A stretch of DNA of 64,000 bases. Source: Ostrinia nubilalis. Taxonomy: Eukaryota > Arthropoda > Insecta > Lepidoptera > Crambidae. Of the stretch, positions 37,557 to 49,604 are shown one piece after another. The stretch lies in NCBI RefSeq assembly GCF_963855985.1, contig NC_087097.1:8651001-8715000 (forward strand), given 5' to 3'. Every line of letters begins with the position of its first letter. Position 1 is the stretch's first letter. The translations under genes and the position numbers were made by a program. The notes beneath the pieces are model-generated. The model did no database searches. It was not told where the DNA came from and saw only the letters and a program-made list of their open reading frames with translations.

Positions 37557-37900
37557 TATTCATATTCATATTCATTTATTGCATCCTGTTGTACAATTAG
37601 GTGTTTACAAATAATTATGTCTAGACACAAACAAGAGCCCTGTAAGGGCATTGCATGTTATTGGAAAATAACAATAATTGAGTTTAATAAATATTTAGAT
37701 ATCATGCTTATTTCAATAAAATTAGATTCAGTAACAATAATAATTATAAAAGGTCAGTAGTTAATTATGGTCATGGTATTAATAGAATGTCACCAACAAT
37801 AAATCAACAACAATGTATGTCATAAAGGATGTGCTAATGCTCAAAGCTTACTTATTGCACCTAAGATTTTAACTGATGTAATAAAAATAATACATAAAGC
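37557..37900 (-). repeat. Probable LINE 3' end, minus strand
   Basis: Read on the minus strand, the sequence finishes in AATAAATGAATATGAATATG, a short (GAATAT)n tail typical of some non-LTR retrotransposons. It is preceded by GCCCTTACAGGGCTCTTG, a hairpin-like 3' UTR word. No coding part is left and the 5' limit is indistinct. Confidence 0.45.
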
Positions 37901-39420
37901 AAGCAGCAAACATATTAAACTGTGTTTTTATCATAAACATTTATTGTCGTTATCAAAAACATAAGTAACTCTCTAATAAAAATAAAAGAAGAAAATATTT
38001 TATAACAAAGGTGGCCAACATAAGGACAGAATAATAAACACTCTATATAAAATACACCTGCCCAACGTATTTCATATCTACGTAGGTACAGCGAGAAATA
38101 AAGTAGAGGTGAATCAATTTTAAAGAGCTTTCTTGCGTCTAGTGCTTGGTATATTTTTATTTGTATGAGACACCGGCTAAAACCCTCCACAAACATGGTA
38201 GACTAAAACGTTTTTAAGTGCAGCATTACCGCGGAACAGCGATGTAATTGCACCCATCTGCTATTGCAACAAATATTGTTCCGTCAGGTTTTTTAAGGAA
38301 ACAGGCAATTAGAAGTGAAAAATTATCCTACATTTTTTATTTCAGGAACAACGCTTCAGCTGTAGGTAGGTATATTAAAGTTGCAATGTTTTATGAGTGC
38401 ACGAATAGGGTTCCGCGTCGTGGCTAAGTTTTAATTTTATTCTGAAAGTTGGTTAGACACGAGGAGTCTGCTTTTTACAAAATATGAATAATTTCCGAAT
38501 CTTCTTTAAGGATACAGTTATACTTATGATGTAATATGCTTAAGACTTGCACAGACAGACAGATTTAATGAATATTGTAGTCAACAATATATACCTACAC
38601 TCCACTACACTCATACGTTTGATGAGACAAGCCTCCTCTCCTATAGATTTTTAGTTACAACAATAATGTAACACCTAATGTACTATTAAGGAAGCCATAA
38701 ACTTATTGAGTATGTTAGTTACGTGATGTTGGGTAATTATTTCAGGTAACCGACTTATGCTCGCACATGTCTTAATACATATGTGATTCAATTTATATTT
38801 TGAACAGCTTGTCTATTCTTAAAAACTATCATAGTAATTTAGTTTTAACGTTCAAATTAGTCTAATAGGAAAATATTAATCGTTCATAGCTCTTGGATTT
38901 TTTGTCGGTGCTCACCTTTCTGATTACGCACAGCCAATACAAACATTGTTCACTCTGCCAAATAAGTTGTAAGCGGATTTTGAAAGTTACCTACCTATTT
39001 ATGTACAAAAACTTTGTAACAAAGTTGGAGTAAACTTTTCCTGCAGAGAAGTTTAAACATAACATGATAACATTATGTTGCGCCTTTCTTGTTTCGGTAC
39101 TTTTAACTGTTTTCGTTTGATCATCAGTAAATCCCATTTGAAAATGTCAATTACAGAGTTAATATCGATACAATACGGTTTATGATAATGTTTTACAATT
39201 TAATAATGTGCAAATATGTATAATCTAAGTACATAGTGGGAGAGTAATGAATTTTAACTTTTAAAGCATTGGAACACAAAATAAAGACGATATTGGGACT
39301 CTACATTGAATCCGATGACGTCAAGTAAAGAAATTATGATTTCAGTTAGTAACGAAGCACAATGATTAGTTATAGCATTTTACAGGTTTTTTTAATATGC
39401 CTCTAAAAAGCAAGTTGGTA
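37901..39420. other. No gene recognised
   Basis: This AT-rich stretch lacks recognisable exons or delimited elements. The minus-strand frame at 37915-38196 is AT-rich, hydrophobic and motif-free, and is treated as chance. Confidence 0.4.
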
Positions 39421-39430
39421 CAAAAAAAAC

Positions 39431-40499
39431 TCAAGTTTATTAAGTCCAAAGTATCGGTCGAAAAAGTGTATTTGTATCAGTTGGAAAAAGCCTTATGTGT
39501 CCCAGCTGCGGTAAGAAACTGCGAAGTGTCCGGAGGCGTGGCCTGAAGTTGGAAACTCGTCCACCGCCGACCGACAGCTTCTTGTGCAACTTGGCCAAGA
39601 CGGGCGAGTTTTTTTAACCATTTTCTTTGCTTTATTGGAAAACCTTATCACTGAAATTATAATTTCAATTGATCTGAAAGACAAAAGAACACTAAATGGC
39701 ATTAACTAAATTTAAAAAAATCTCATATAAGACATCGCTAAGTAGGCGCCCAACGTGTAGCTGTATTGGCACAAAAAATACTATCATTTTAGTAAAAAGG
39801 TGTTTTTGAAAGAATCATCTGTCCCAGCTGAAGCTAGAAACTGCAAAGTGCCCGGAAGCGTGGCCCGAAGCTGGAAACTGGTCCACCGCCGTACCACCGC
39901 TGGGACATCAAACTACCAAGTAAATATAATTTCAATTAGAAAAACAGACAATAGGTAAATAATGTTTTATCTGATTTTAAATTTTAATGTTTTATTTAGC
40001 TGGCATTAGCATAAAACATCTCAACTTTATTAAGTAAAGAAGTATGTATCGGCTGAAAAAAAAACCTTCCCAGCTGCGGTAAGAAACTGCGAAGTGTCCG
40101 GCCGGAGGCGTGGCCCGAAGTTGGAAACTCGTCCACCATCGACCGACAACTTCTTGTGCAACTTGGCCGGGACGGGCGAGTTTCTTTATCCATTTTCTTT
40201 GCTTTATCGGAAAACCTTATCACCGACAAATTACTATTTCAATTACTGAAAGATACAAGTAATAATAGAAAATTTGAACACAGCAAAAAAACTCTTAACT
40301 AATACATCGCTAAGTTTGCGCCCAACAGTAGCTGTCTTCAGTAAAAAATCTCAACTTTATTAAGTATCGGCTGAAAAAAAAGGAATCTATCCCAGCTGCG
40401 GTAAGAAACTGCGAAGTGTCCGGAGGCGTGGCCCGAAGTTGGAAACTCGTCCACCGACCGACAACTTCTTGTGCAACTTGGCCGGGACGGGCGAGTTTT
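39431..40499. repeat. Tandem array with a GC-rich conserved core, four copies
   Basis: A unit of about 320 bp is repeated. It begins TCAACTTTATTAAGT...TATCGG, then has a roughly 110-bp GC-rich core, then an AT-rich spacer ending in CATCGCTAAGT...GCGCCCAAC. Cores lie at 39501-39610, 39823-39906 (shorter, diverged), 40069-40183 and 40391-40499. They start CCCAGCTGCGGTAAGAAACT and contain GTCCGGAGGCGTGGCC and TTCTTGTGCAACTTGGCC. The core stays open in one minus-strand frame (RPGQVAQEVVGRWTSFQLRA), but other frames are open too and copies drift out of phase. The core is better conserved than the spacers. Function unknown. Confidence 0.8.
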
Positions 40500-41090
40500 C
40501 CTCGTGCAGAATGGTTTATTGGTGTAATAATATGTGCTCGTAACGACACTAATAGAATGAACTTTTTAATGATAACGTTATACCATAACTTTCTAATAAA
40601 TTGATAATGCTTATCGCACACTTGTTATTTAATTAACTTTCTTATTTTGATTTCTAATAACATGAGAAAATTAATTACAATAGGCACTTTACGCATATCA
40701 AATTATTCTACGAAGTAATTAATGTCAACAGTTATGGCTGTTATGATTTCTCATTTAGTTTAGTGTATTTGATGTATGTTATCGTAGTGCTGCAGTGAGT
40801 GGAGAAACAACATGAAACTAAACTACTCCATGTTATTAGCAAATAGTAACAGACTAAGCAAAGTCAAGAACTATCAATAAACCAAGAAATACTGGTTTAT
40901 TACCTTAATATCTTAAGGCTCCTTTTCAGGAATATACAAAGGTAGGTATTTCAGTTTCAGTCGTGAATCCAGCCAGCTTACATGCCTAACATTCACAACA
41001 GCACCTATAACCTAAGCATTTGCATACAACCATTATCATTAAGCCTCCGTAATACGAATTAATACAATGCTCCGTAACTCCGTATTCATT
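40500..41090. other. No gene recognised
   Basis: This is ordinary AT-rich sequence to the right of the tandem array. I see no exon or delimited repeat. Confidence 0.4.
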
Positions 41091-41420
41091 TTAAACTCGG
41101 CCATTGTAAAAACGGGCGGGAGACTGTAGCCTTAATATCCGCTGTTTCAACTCGTAACCGGCTAACAATATTGCGTTGCGTACGGTGCGCGCTAGTTTTG
41201 CACTTATCGCGAAACTTTCCGGGTGGTGGCGCCCCCTGCCTCCCCGTTGCAGTATCGATCGTGTCTGGTGCAGCCTGTCTTCCGCAGATCAGTCCTTATC
41301 GTCGCCGGAACAAGCCGTGAGCTAAAAAGCTTTGCGAGATTCGTACGCAGCAGTAAGTATTGAGGCGTGAGCGCACGCTTCGTCGCACTGAGCCTGTTTA
41401 TTGAACAGCCGTTCGCTGTA
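41091..41420 (+). promoter_or_regulatory. CpG-richer island, possible promoter and untranslated exon
   Basis: The block is rich in CpG (GTACGGTGCGCGC, GGTGGCGCCCCC). An arthropod initiator-like TCAGTC lies at about 41288, and 65 bp downstream a good donor CA/GTAAGT at about 41352. Together these would make a short non-coding first exon on the plus strand. Nothing downstream within the window confirms a gene, so this is composition-based inference. Confidence 0.25.
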
Positions 41421-43525
41421 TCTATCGCTGAGCCTGGAATGTACGGCTCGATATATTGGGAGTATGGATGAGGTAGATTTATAGGAGACAATTGCTCCAA
41501 CTTCACGATGATGAAATGTGCTGAGAGAATTCGAATCTCTCGAAAAGGAGTTAGGGTAATTAAGGAAAAACAGTTTTATGGTGGTCATTGCAGCCTTTAA
41601 AATTTTTCTTATCTAATTTTTTTAAAGATTATTAGCAATTTGTATTGCACAAATTACTAATAGTCCCATTAATAAATAGTACAACAAAAAAGTTGATGAT
41701 GAAAAAAATAGGCATTCTAAGCCGGTAAGTATTTAATAGAAGCATGGCTTCTTGTAAAGTCTGACATCATGTTTTTCAGCCCCGTAATAGAAAGAGAAAC
41801 ATTTCAAAAACGACCTAAGCCTAAAAGTTTCTAAAGAAACGTTTAAACCTCATCAAGAAATCAAAATGAAGAACACTTTGTATCAGTAAAAGCAATACAA
41901 CACTCGCCAATTATAATTTAGTTGCAAACTCCGAAAACTTCTTAAAAGTTCCATAACCGCACTCCTTTGACGTCTCCGGCGCTAAATTCATTAGGCAGAG
42001 TTGAAGTGGTTTATGTTAGTCACATTTACAGTGTAGCGCGCCCGCTAACTATGAAATTTATAACGAAGGCCCGAGTCGAAAGTTGCAAGCGTTGAAAATA
42101 TTGTAAGCTGCACTCGTTTCGGGCAAATTAAATGAAAAACGAAGTTTCGCTCGTGGCCGACGAAGTTGTCCACTCAAGTTTCGAGCTCGCAGGAGAGGCG
42201 CGCTGTGTGCATGATGCATTGTGCCCGGTACCTACCCGAGTACACGTCTAGACGGCTTGATCCACATAATATTTCGATGTATTTTTTGATTCCAACGTGC
42301 AACACTTGAGCTCAAGAAACCGGGCAACTCTATTTCGTATTCTTTACACTTTCAAACAACTTCGGAGGGTAAACTATATCGCCTCATTGTTGTCTGCGTT
42401 TATATCCCTTATCCAAATACGACAATAATTTCATTTAAAATAAATAACGAGCGCATCTAACAATGCATGTTATTCCACGTCCCGCGACCCACTCGACCGC
42501 GCAATAAAAGCAAGAATCGTGTAAGAACAATTTCACGCTGCAATTGTACAAAGGAAACTGCATCTACTTGTAGTTCGTCGGCTAGTCGTTACCAGAAATT
42601 ACAGTTTCACTCAGTCAAATCGATACAAGCGACAAACATACAGTGAATAGTTTGGAAGTGCGCCAGAGGCGGTCGACCTCTGAGCTCTGGTAGCCCACCT
42701 CGGTGTTTGACAGGAGACTTTTAGCGCCCAGATTCGGACGCTTGCTTGCTTTGTGGACGCCGTGCTTTGATCAAATATCGCTCCACGGTAAATAGCATAG
42801 CGAATAACATTCGAAATTCGTTTCTTTTGGAACAAACTTCAACGGGTGAAGTTTGCGTTTGAGAACTGCAAGACACTTTTATGCAAATAAATTACTTTTC
42901 TTGGTGGAATGTTTATGCTTCGCTGTTTGGAATTGTAATAACTACATTACGATGCAAGTGTTATTATAGTGAGTTAGTTATTATAGGGTAGCCAGAGCCG
43001 AAGTCAAAGCATAGTGGAAACTAGAGTAAATTACCAATTCCCCAGCGATTTATAGGACTGAACGAACACAAATATCACCCAGTTTTTATCCAGGCTTATT
43101 AAATAGTAAGTACCTACATAAGTTTAATTGATTGAATTAGTTAATAACAATATTATTTTTAAATAAACAATTAAAATACACGTTTAACGGTAGTGTACCT
43201 AGTCGCGATTACAGGCGTTAACTTCACCCAAACCAAACCAAGTAGACAGCAATTTCACATATGAATACGTACATGAAGGCATAAAACGGCTGCAATTGAA
43301 GGCTTGGCAATATTTGCTACGACTGGCCACGCTGGAGCGCTGCCAGATTGAATAATATAATCAAATTTACCAACAAATATTAACAACATGATTTAATGTA
43401 TCCGCAAAACCAGGATTACGGTTACAATCCTGATCAATGGGAAGGAATGGCATATGAAACAAACTGATTTAATTTTGACAAGTAAAGCAATGCAATACGT
43501 TGTCGTTAAGAACGATCAAAGTCAA
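41421..43525. other. No gene recognised; scattered CpG-richer DNA
   Basis: Segments at about 42000-42250 and 42640-42790 are GC-richer than their flanks. The minus-strand frame at 42611-42835 has no recognisable domain. These could be cis-regulatory islands. Confidence 0.3.
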
Positions 43526-43790
43526 TTAGTCTACTACACTAATATTATAAAGAGGAAAGATGTCCTTGTTTGTTTGTATTGAATACGCTCCGAAACTCTA
43601 GACCGATTTGAAAAAATATTTCACCATTATAATCCTACATAATTTCTAATGAACATGGCGCTACAAAGTTCGTCGATTCAAATAGAATACGTTGATCTCT
43701 AAATTCTATTTAATCTGCTTCAAAAGTTATTTAGAAATCTCATATAATAAGCAAATGAACAGACAACCCTATTACAGATTTAAGCTGAGC
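43526..43790. repeat. Dispersed lepidopteran repeat, unclassified
   Basis: The sequence CTACACTAATATTATAAAGA, then a GTTTGTTTGTATTGAATA segment, then CTCCGAAACTCTAGACCGAT is a combination I recognise as abundant in lepidopteran genomes. Boundaries and class (LINE tail or Helitron-derived) are unclear, and no terminal inverted repeats are visible. Confidence 0.5.
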
Positions 43791-44262
43791 CTAATCCAAA
43801 ATTCCTAAGATTTACAGCTTCAAACTTATAATTAGGTCAAATATCCTTTTTGTCACCCCGCTTGACGCACCATCTCAAAGGCGACGTCACAACGTGCCAT
43901 TAAATGTCGTTATTAATTCGTATAATTGCTATAATTGTAGAAGAGTTGGTAGCAATTAGTGTCAGTCGGAGGTGGAGGGTGCTCCTTCGAAGCATCTGGC
44001 TGGAATCCAAACACGAGGGCCTTGGGAGAGGGGCATAACTGTTCCACAATGACGGCTCTACTTGAAAAATTTGGAAATACATTTGTGGCCGCTTTGAAGT
44101 GATTTCAATCCGTTTTCTAGGAGAGCTCTCTTTTCCCACACGTGCTTTAGTGTCACTTGTTACACCTGCCGATATTTTGTGGTTCGAAAAGTGTCTGCTT
44201 TATAAAATATCGACGATGTACTTACATCCAAATCAATAGGTGAGTTTATAATTGACGATGTA

Positions 44263-44728
44263 CAGTCGCGGAATGAAAAGGTTCGTCACCTTAGTGTCGG
44301 TTTTCGCTTGCACTAGGTAATGTAAGAGTCAAACCTGCCAACATAACAGTGCAAGAAACAGTGCTGCTAACATTTAAATAAATATGACGTTTGCTAACGA
44401 ATAAGGTTTTGCTTGTTTATTTTTCTATCCCATCAGTGCAATGCAATGATGACATTGACCAATTGACAATAGTTTTTTATTTAAAAGAAATAATAATGGC
44501 AGGTTGAACCAACAAGAAGGTTTTAGTTTATCAATCATAATCTTCTTGACAAGATAAATCGTCAAACAACTTTGATCTGAATAATTTTGAACTTTACTGA
44601 CGAACAGTTAAAGATTATTTTCTCTAACTCGAGATTATTCTGTAACATAGTTTCAAAAGGTAATATGTGCTCGCGATTCGTTGAAGGAATCAATTTGAAA
44701 ACTGACGAACCTTTTCATTCCGTGACTG
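44263..44728. mobile_element. Complete MITE with CAGTC(G/A)CGGAATG ends
   Basis: This 466-bp element has TIRs CAGTCGCGGAATGAAAAGG and CCTTTTCATTCCGTGACTG, extending to GTTCGTCA/TGACGAAC. TA flanks both ends (44261-44262, 44729-44730), which is typical of Tc1/mariner-related MITEs. Its left half is almost identical to 25011-25230, so the family moved recently. No coding frame. Confidence 0.9.
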
Positions 44729-44730
44729 TA

Positions 44731-47088
44731 CATCCAAATCGATGTTTGTAATAGTTTATAACATTGAAATCAACATTTTACAGAAGTGACAAATCACTCA
44801 AAAGCTAACTTATAACATGCCAACATAATAAATTAATTACTACACAAAAGTAAACTCAAAATACCTACCTAGAGTTTTTACTTACGAGTACTTCAATTAA
44901 TTTGGTTTGCTACGAGCTACGAATAACGACTGGTTAATGCCACAGTTTAGCATAGAGCCATTATTTTTTACTTTCTTCAGGGACCTATTAGTCAATTTAG
45001 TAGTTCTTATCTGGAAAATGGTGTTTGTTGATGTAAATGAGTGATTTATTATGAGTAAAGCTACTGTTTACCTTAAAATAAAGCGGTCAACCATATATTC
45101 AGTTTGTCAGCAATCTGAAAATGCCCTTATTTAATTATATGTAGTTTCTGAAAAATACTATATCCCGTCCTTACATATTAATAAAACTAATCACTGATGA
45201 TGCTAATGATGCAAAGCACTATTAAATTAAATAATGTGTCCAGTGTTGACTGCAAATGTCTGACACTGTGCCTGGCGAGCGGCCAGCCGTCTCGATACAG
45301 CGTCCTTGCCGGATGGGGATAATGTTCTTTGAAACCCCCTAAATGGGGCAAACGGGATCTTAGCCCCTGTCTATGAAACTTGTGCGGCCCCCTCTTGATT
45401 GTCGCATGACTATTTTAGGCACCACCGTCTATTATAGCTTTGAAAACTGTCTTAAAAGTGATAAGATCAATAACTAACTCCATTGAGCTAGTCGTGGATG
45501 ACGTATCACTTTTAAGGCATTTTCGGACAGGACTATTGTCTTGAAACTTTTAGTTCACGACAAAATCCTAAGATTTTCTTTCAACTTAAGAGTTAAAACT
45601 CTTAAATAAATGTCTAAGAAATAAGGAGCCTAAAGAGCTGATTTTAAAGCTTACTACTTTTTACCTAAGCTAAAATATAGTTTAATAATTATTCACTTCA
45701 CATTAAAAATACAGAACTTTATCTACGCTAATATCCTTCTGCTTAATAAAATGGAAACCTTATTTTTATAGGCAAGTTTTACATTTTAATCAAGGAACTT
45801 ATCAAAAGATTTTCTCAATATTCCGCAACTAAGCTTTATACTAGTGCCGCAGTTTCTTGTAGCCTTTAAAAAGATACTTATTTCCTTGCCGGTCTCGCAA
45901 TTTTTCCTTTAAAATTAAATGATTATGTCCTGCTTTTATGTACCACACTGACTCTACAAAAATATTTATGTTCAGGTAAATGCCATGTAACATGCACAAG
46001 TGCCGATATTATGACTATTGTATTGTAACAAAGTAAAATACTTAAATATTTTCACCACCATTACAAAATGGTAGGTACTCATTACTATTTTCGCCTAATA
46101 ACCCCCAGTACAATTGCTAAATAATTTAGTATAGGTACAATTTTACAATCATGACTTAGTTTTGTGCAATAATTAGTTTAGGTTTGTTGATTAATCATTA
46201 AGACTTAAAAACTGATTTTTAATTTATGGTATACGTCCAAAAATTTCTTTTTCCTAGATTCACGTTACACGTAAACACAAAAAGTTTGCGGAACACTGCT
46301 CTAGGGTATATCAACCTAATCTCGTCCATGTCCGACAAAATCACAGACCTCTATAAGTCCATACATATCCACAGATTAACGTACCACATAAAGCATTACG
46401 CCGGTATACGATACGAAACCCAATACTAGAATGATAACAAAAGAAATAAAAAATGGCGTGCAAGCCGAGGTCAGCCTACGTCGCGATAGGATCAGAGTCC
46501 ATACAAATATATTCTGGATACAATGGCCCTAACTTGCGAAAAATATGATATTACTCCCACGAACCATTTTGCCGTCGTAATAAATAGAGCATACTTTTCC
46601 TGTAATTTTTGGTTCACGTTTTATGTGAGCAAGGAGTGGACGAACTAGGAAATGGTTAACTATGTGTTCTGCTTCGAGCTCAAACATTTGAAAATAATTG
46701 TTCAATTTATCCAAATAAACAATCGGTACGTGATTTTCATGAAAATTCTTGTCGTAAGAAGATATTGACGGTGACGATGTACCTAATGCTATCAAAACCG
46801 TCTTGATGTAGGTACCACAATAAACTACCTATATGATGGAAATAAAGTTTTATGATTATACAGCACTCTGTAACGCATCAGTTTAATAGAAGCTTTTAGT
46901 TAATTAATCAAAATAGAGCATATTCCTCTCAGTTTGAGTAGGTACAGGTAGTCTATATTTGCAAATTCCACCCTTAGTATAAAGCTAAAAGCACACATCA
47001 AGTGCTTCTACCCAACAACTTAGTGACAACTCAGAAAAGTTACTTTCAGCGCAGTTTTCCTGCAGTTGCTTATCGATCAATTTCTATC
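44731..47088. other. No gene recognised
   Basis: A GC-richer patch at 45240-45420 and an inverted pair CTTAAAAGTGATA / TATCACTTTTAAG at about 45452 and 45507 (about 55 bp apart, a MITE-like hairpin) are the only visible structures. Short frames at 46226-46429 and 46529-46795 are motif-free. Confidence 0.4.
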
Positions 47089-47089
47089 T

Positions 47090-47525
47090 TAAGAACGAGC
47101 GAGCTAGACAAGCTAGTGTGCCTTGATCCTTAGGCATTGTTCGCACTAGTCGAGTAATTTTGTCGAGTGGCGAGTAGTTTATTAGCTAAACGTGTCCGAA
47201 CACCAAATGCTGGTCGAGTAGGTTACTAAATCGTTTATTAGTCGTGCCAATCCATTTTGTTCTACTTTGGATAGCGAGTAGCACCACCACGCGTCCTGCT
47301 CACTCGCTCACCGGTTAAATGAGTCCGAAATGGGAGGTTTAGTCGAGTTCATACAAATACACTAATTACTTGTAAACTGTACTCGACCAAAATGCGAACG
47401 TTTGCATAGTTTTTTTTGTCAGTAGCGAGTACTTTAGTTACTAAAGGCTAGCTACTCTACTTAATTACTCGACTAGTGTAAACAAGGCTTAAGAACGAGA
47501 GAGCTAATGTGTCTTGATTCTTAGG
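47090..47525. repeat. Inverted-repeat element between 35-43-bp direct repeats
   Basis: TIRs near GGCATTGTTCGCACTAGTC (47133) and its counterpart GACTAGTGTAAACAAGGC (ending at about 47489) enclose roughly 355 bp with many GAGTA/TACTC words. Directly outside lie two copies of TTAAGAACGAG(C/A)GAGCTA...CTTGAT(C/T)CTTA, at about 47090-47132 and 47490-47525. The right copy lacks a 9-bp piece. This is far too long for an ordinary TSD, so either one 400-bp unit was tandemly duplicated and partly lost, or the element sits in a pre-existing duplication. Confidence 0.7.
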
Positions 47526-47997
47526 CTTCAGCCACCTTGCACTATTAGTTCAAACGTGTATAGATAGGTGGCGCGACCACCGATCTGTTGCGGTCTTGAC
47601 CGCCCGGGGCCACCATCCTTCATGGGCCAAATAAAACGCGACCACTTACCAGCCATTGTAGTCTCGCTGTATTATCTTTTTAAATAATAGACGAAGGAAT
47701 ACCACTCTATTATTGCTGACAAGGGTTCTTATTGACCATTTATGTAATACAATACCGTTGTTAGAACATTTTTATTAATATAACAAAGCATTTATTAGCA
47801 AGAAGAATACAAGTCGTCGGGGTTTTTATTTTTGGGTGGAAGAACAGTTTGTCTAAATTAGGATATGAAATTAATATTTCGGTAATATAAATTGGATGCA
47901 TAACTTAGGGTAGATGTACCTAATTAGGTACTTCAGAAATGAAAAATTATGCAGGAAAAACATACATTTTCTAGTAGGACATAGGATGTATGTAATA
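47526..47997. other. Spacer between two repeats, no gene
   Basis: A GC-rich segment at 47560-47625 (GGTCTTGACCGCCCGGGGCC) lies in otherwise AT-rich DNA. No exon can be supported. Confidence 0.35.
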
Positions 47998-48515
47998 CAC
48001 TCAACATCAAATAAACCGCACCTTCCGCGACGCGAACTTTAAAGATTTTCTTCTGACACAATTATGGTACCCCAACAATATTGGTGTTATTTGAAAGCCC
48101 AATAAATATCCTTAAAGAAAAATACATTTTATTTATAAACAAATGATTAACATATACCATAAATGTGACTTGAAAATAGACCTCACTTTGGGCTCACCTC
48201 TGGGATCAATTAGACCAATTTTTATGGTTATAAAACCAAATAAAGATCTCACGTGTCCTCTTTAACAGATGGATAGCGATTAATCCCAACTTAACAGTTT
48301 TATAGTCATAAAAAATGGCTATAGCGTAACTACCTATTTTTTGAAGAAGTGACTCTGGCTCTTTGTAAAGACACGTTTTTGGGGTAAAAACCTTTCCTTT
48401 AATGAAATGAAGTTTAGAACTAGGCTTTCAAATGGTACCATTGTTGGTGGGAAGTGGGGATGCATACGTTTGAAAGTGCTTGTCGCGGGAGGTGCGATTT
48501 ATTTGATGCCGAGTG
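47998..48515. mobile_element. MITE-like element, CACTC(A/G)(A/G)CATC ends
   Basis: This 518-bp element has TIRs CACTCAACATCAAATAAACC and GATTTATTTGATGCCGAGTG, continuing to CCGCGAC/GTCGCGG, flanked by TA (47996-47997, 48516-48517). A second internal mirrored pair (GGTACC...GAAAGCC against GGCTTTC...GGTACC) makes the ends of the molecule largely self-complementary. It has no coding capacity. Confidence 0.85.
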
Positions 48516-48517
48516 TA

Positions 48518-49418
48518 TTTCAAATGTTAAAACTTTACTCTACTACTTTATTTTAAACAATTTCCTAGCGGGTTAATGATAAGTTTGAAGTCAGTTAAAA
48601 AGTTTATTATTTGTGTATTGCATTACGAATCTAAACTCGGTGCAATAAAAGTCACTTTTGGAACACGTGTGATGAAAAATAACTTTACGGATCTGCCATC
48701 CATTAATAAAACACGTAAGCGGCATTTCCCAACCGATTCCAATATTGGAAATAATATGAGAACAAACGAGAATAGAATAAACGCATACGTTTTTCGTATG
48801 ACTTAACGAACTTATTACTTGTTTAACTTATTTTATGTAGAGTCAAAAGCTTAATTGACTACGAGTAACATTGTGGTTGTAAAATAACACCTAAGTACAT
48901 ATTACAATATTAACATACGATAACCACAGTCAGTACAGCTTAATTTGTACTCTACGTCGTCTTTGTTTAGCACAGTCACCTACTTAATACTCAAATAGTT
49001 AGTTACTTACATAGAAAAGTAAAGGCGCTTTTTAAAAGCCTACTTGCAAACATTTTTTTAAAGTTCAATCCCTCTTGGATGCATCTTCGTCAAAAGGGGC
49101 CAACTACCCTATTAAACAAAAGTTGCATGGTAGATGGAAACATTTTGGTGTTTCAGTACGTACGATTTCACCTGTAAGTTTTGTTAGGAAAGATGCCTAC
49201 CGTGCACAGTCAAAGTGTTCCACTAGTGATTTACAACTAGGACAAAGTTTTGCTAACCACAAGGAATGTATGTGGGTACGGTTTAAACTAAGATGTGTAC
49301 CCTAAATGCCATTATATGTGCTATAATTAGCTCATATAAAACGCCTACATGATTTTAAGCTAAAGGAAGTTTAACGGAGGTTTCAGGTGTGATTTTTCCT
49401 AGCTTTTATTACAAGCTT
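48518..49418. other. No gene recognised
   Basis: I see no exon or delimited repeat. The frames at 48576-48806 and 49075-49305 (76 codons each) have no recognisable motif. Confidence 0.4.
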
Positions 49419-49430
49419 GATCTTGAACTT

Positions 49431-49592
49431 CATCATCATCATCATCATTTCAGCCATAGGACGTCCACTGCTGAACATAAGGCTCCCCCAATGCTTTCCA
49501 TGTTGATCGATTGGTAGCGGCCTGCGTCCAGCGCTTCCCTGCTACCTTTACGATGTCGTCGGTCCACCTTGTAGGTGGACGTCTCACGCTGC
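49431..49592 (-). mobile_element. Short 5'-truncated RTE LINE insertion with perfect TSD
   Basis: The minus-strand 3' tail (CATCATCATCATCATCATTT at 49431) and the sequence to 49592 match the last 160 bases of the family also present at 21525-21830 and 34176-34400. A perfect 12-bp duplication GATCTTGAACTT flanks it (49419-49430 and 49593-49604), proving target-primed insertion of a severely truncated copy. Confidence 0.92.
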
Positions 49593-49604
49593 GATCTTGA
49601 ACTT

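Noticed and set aside
40310..40621. 103-codon minus-strand frame over the tandem array as a gene
   Set aside because: Other copies of the same GC-rich core are open in different frames and broken by indels, so the frame is not maintained across the array.
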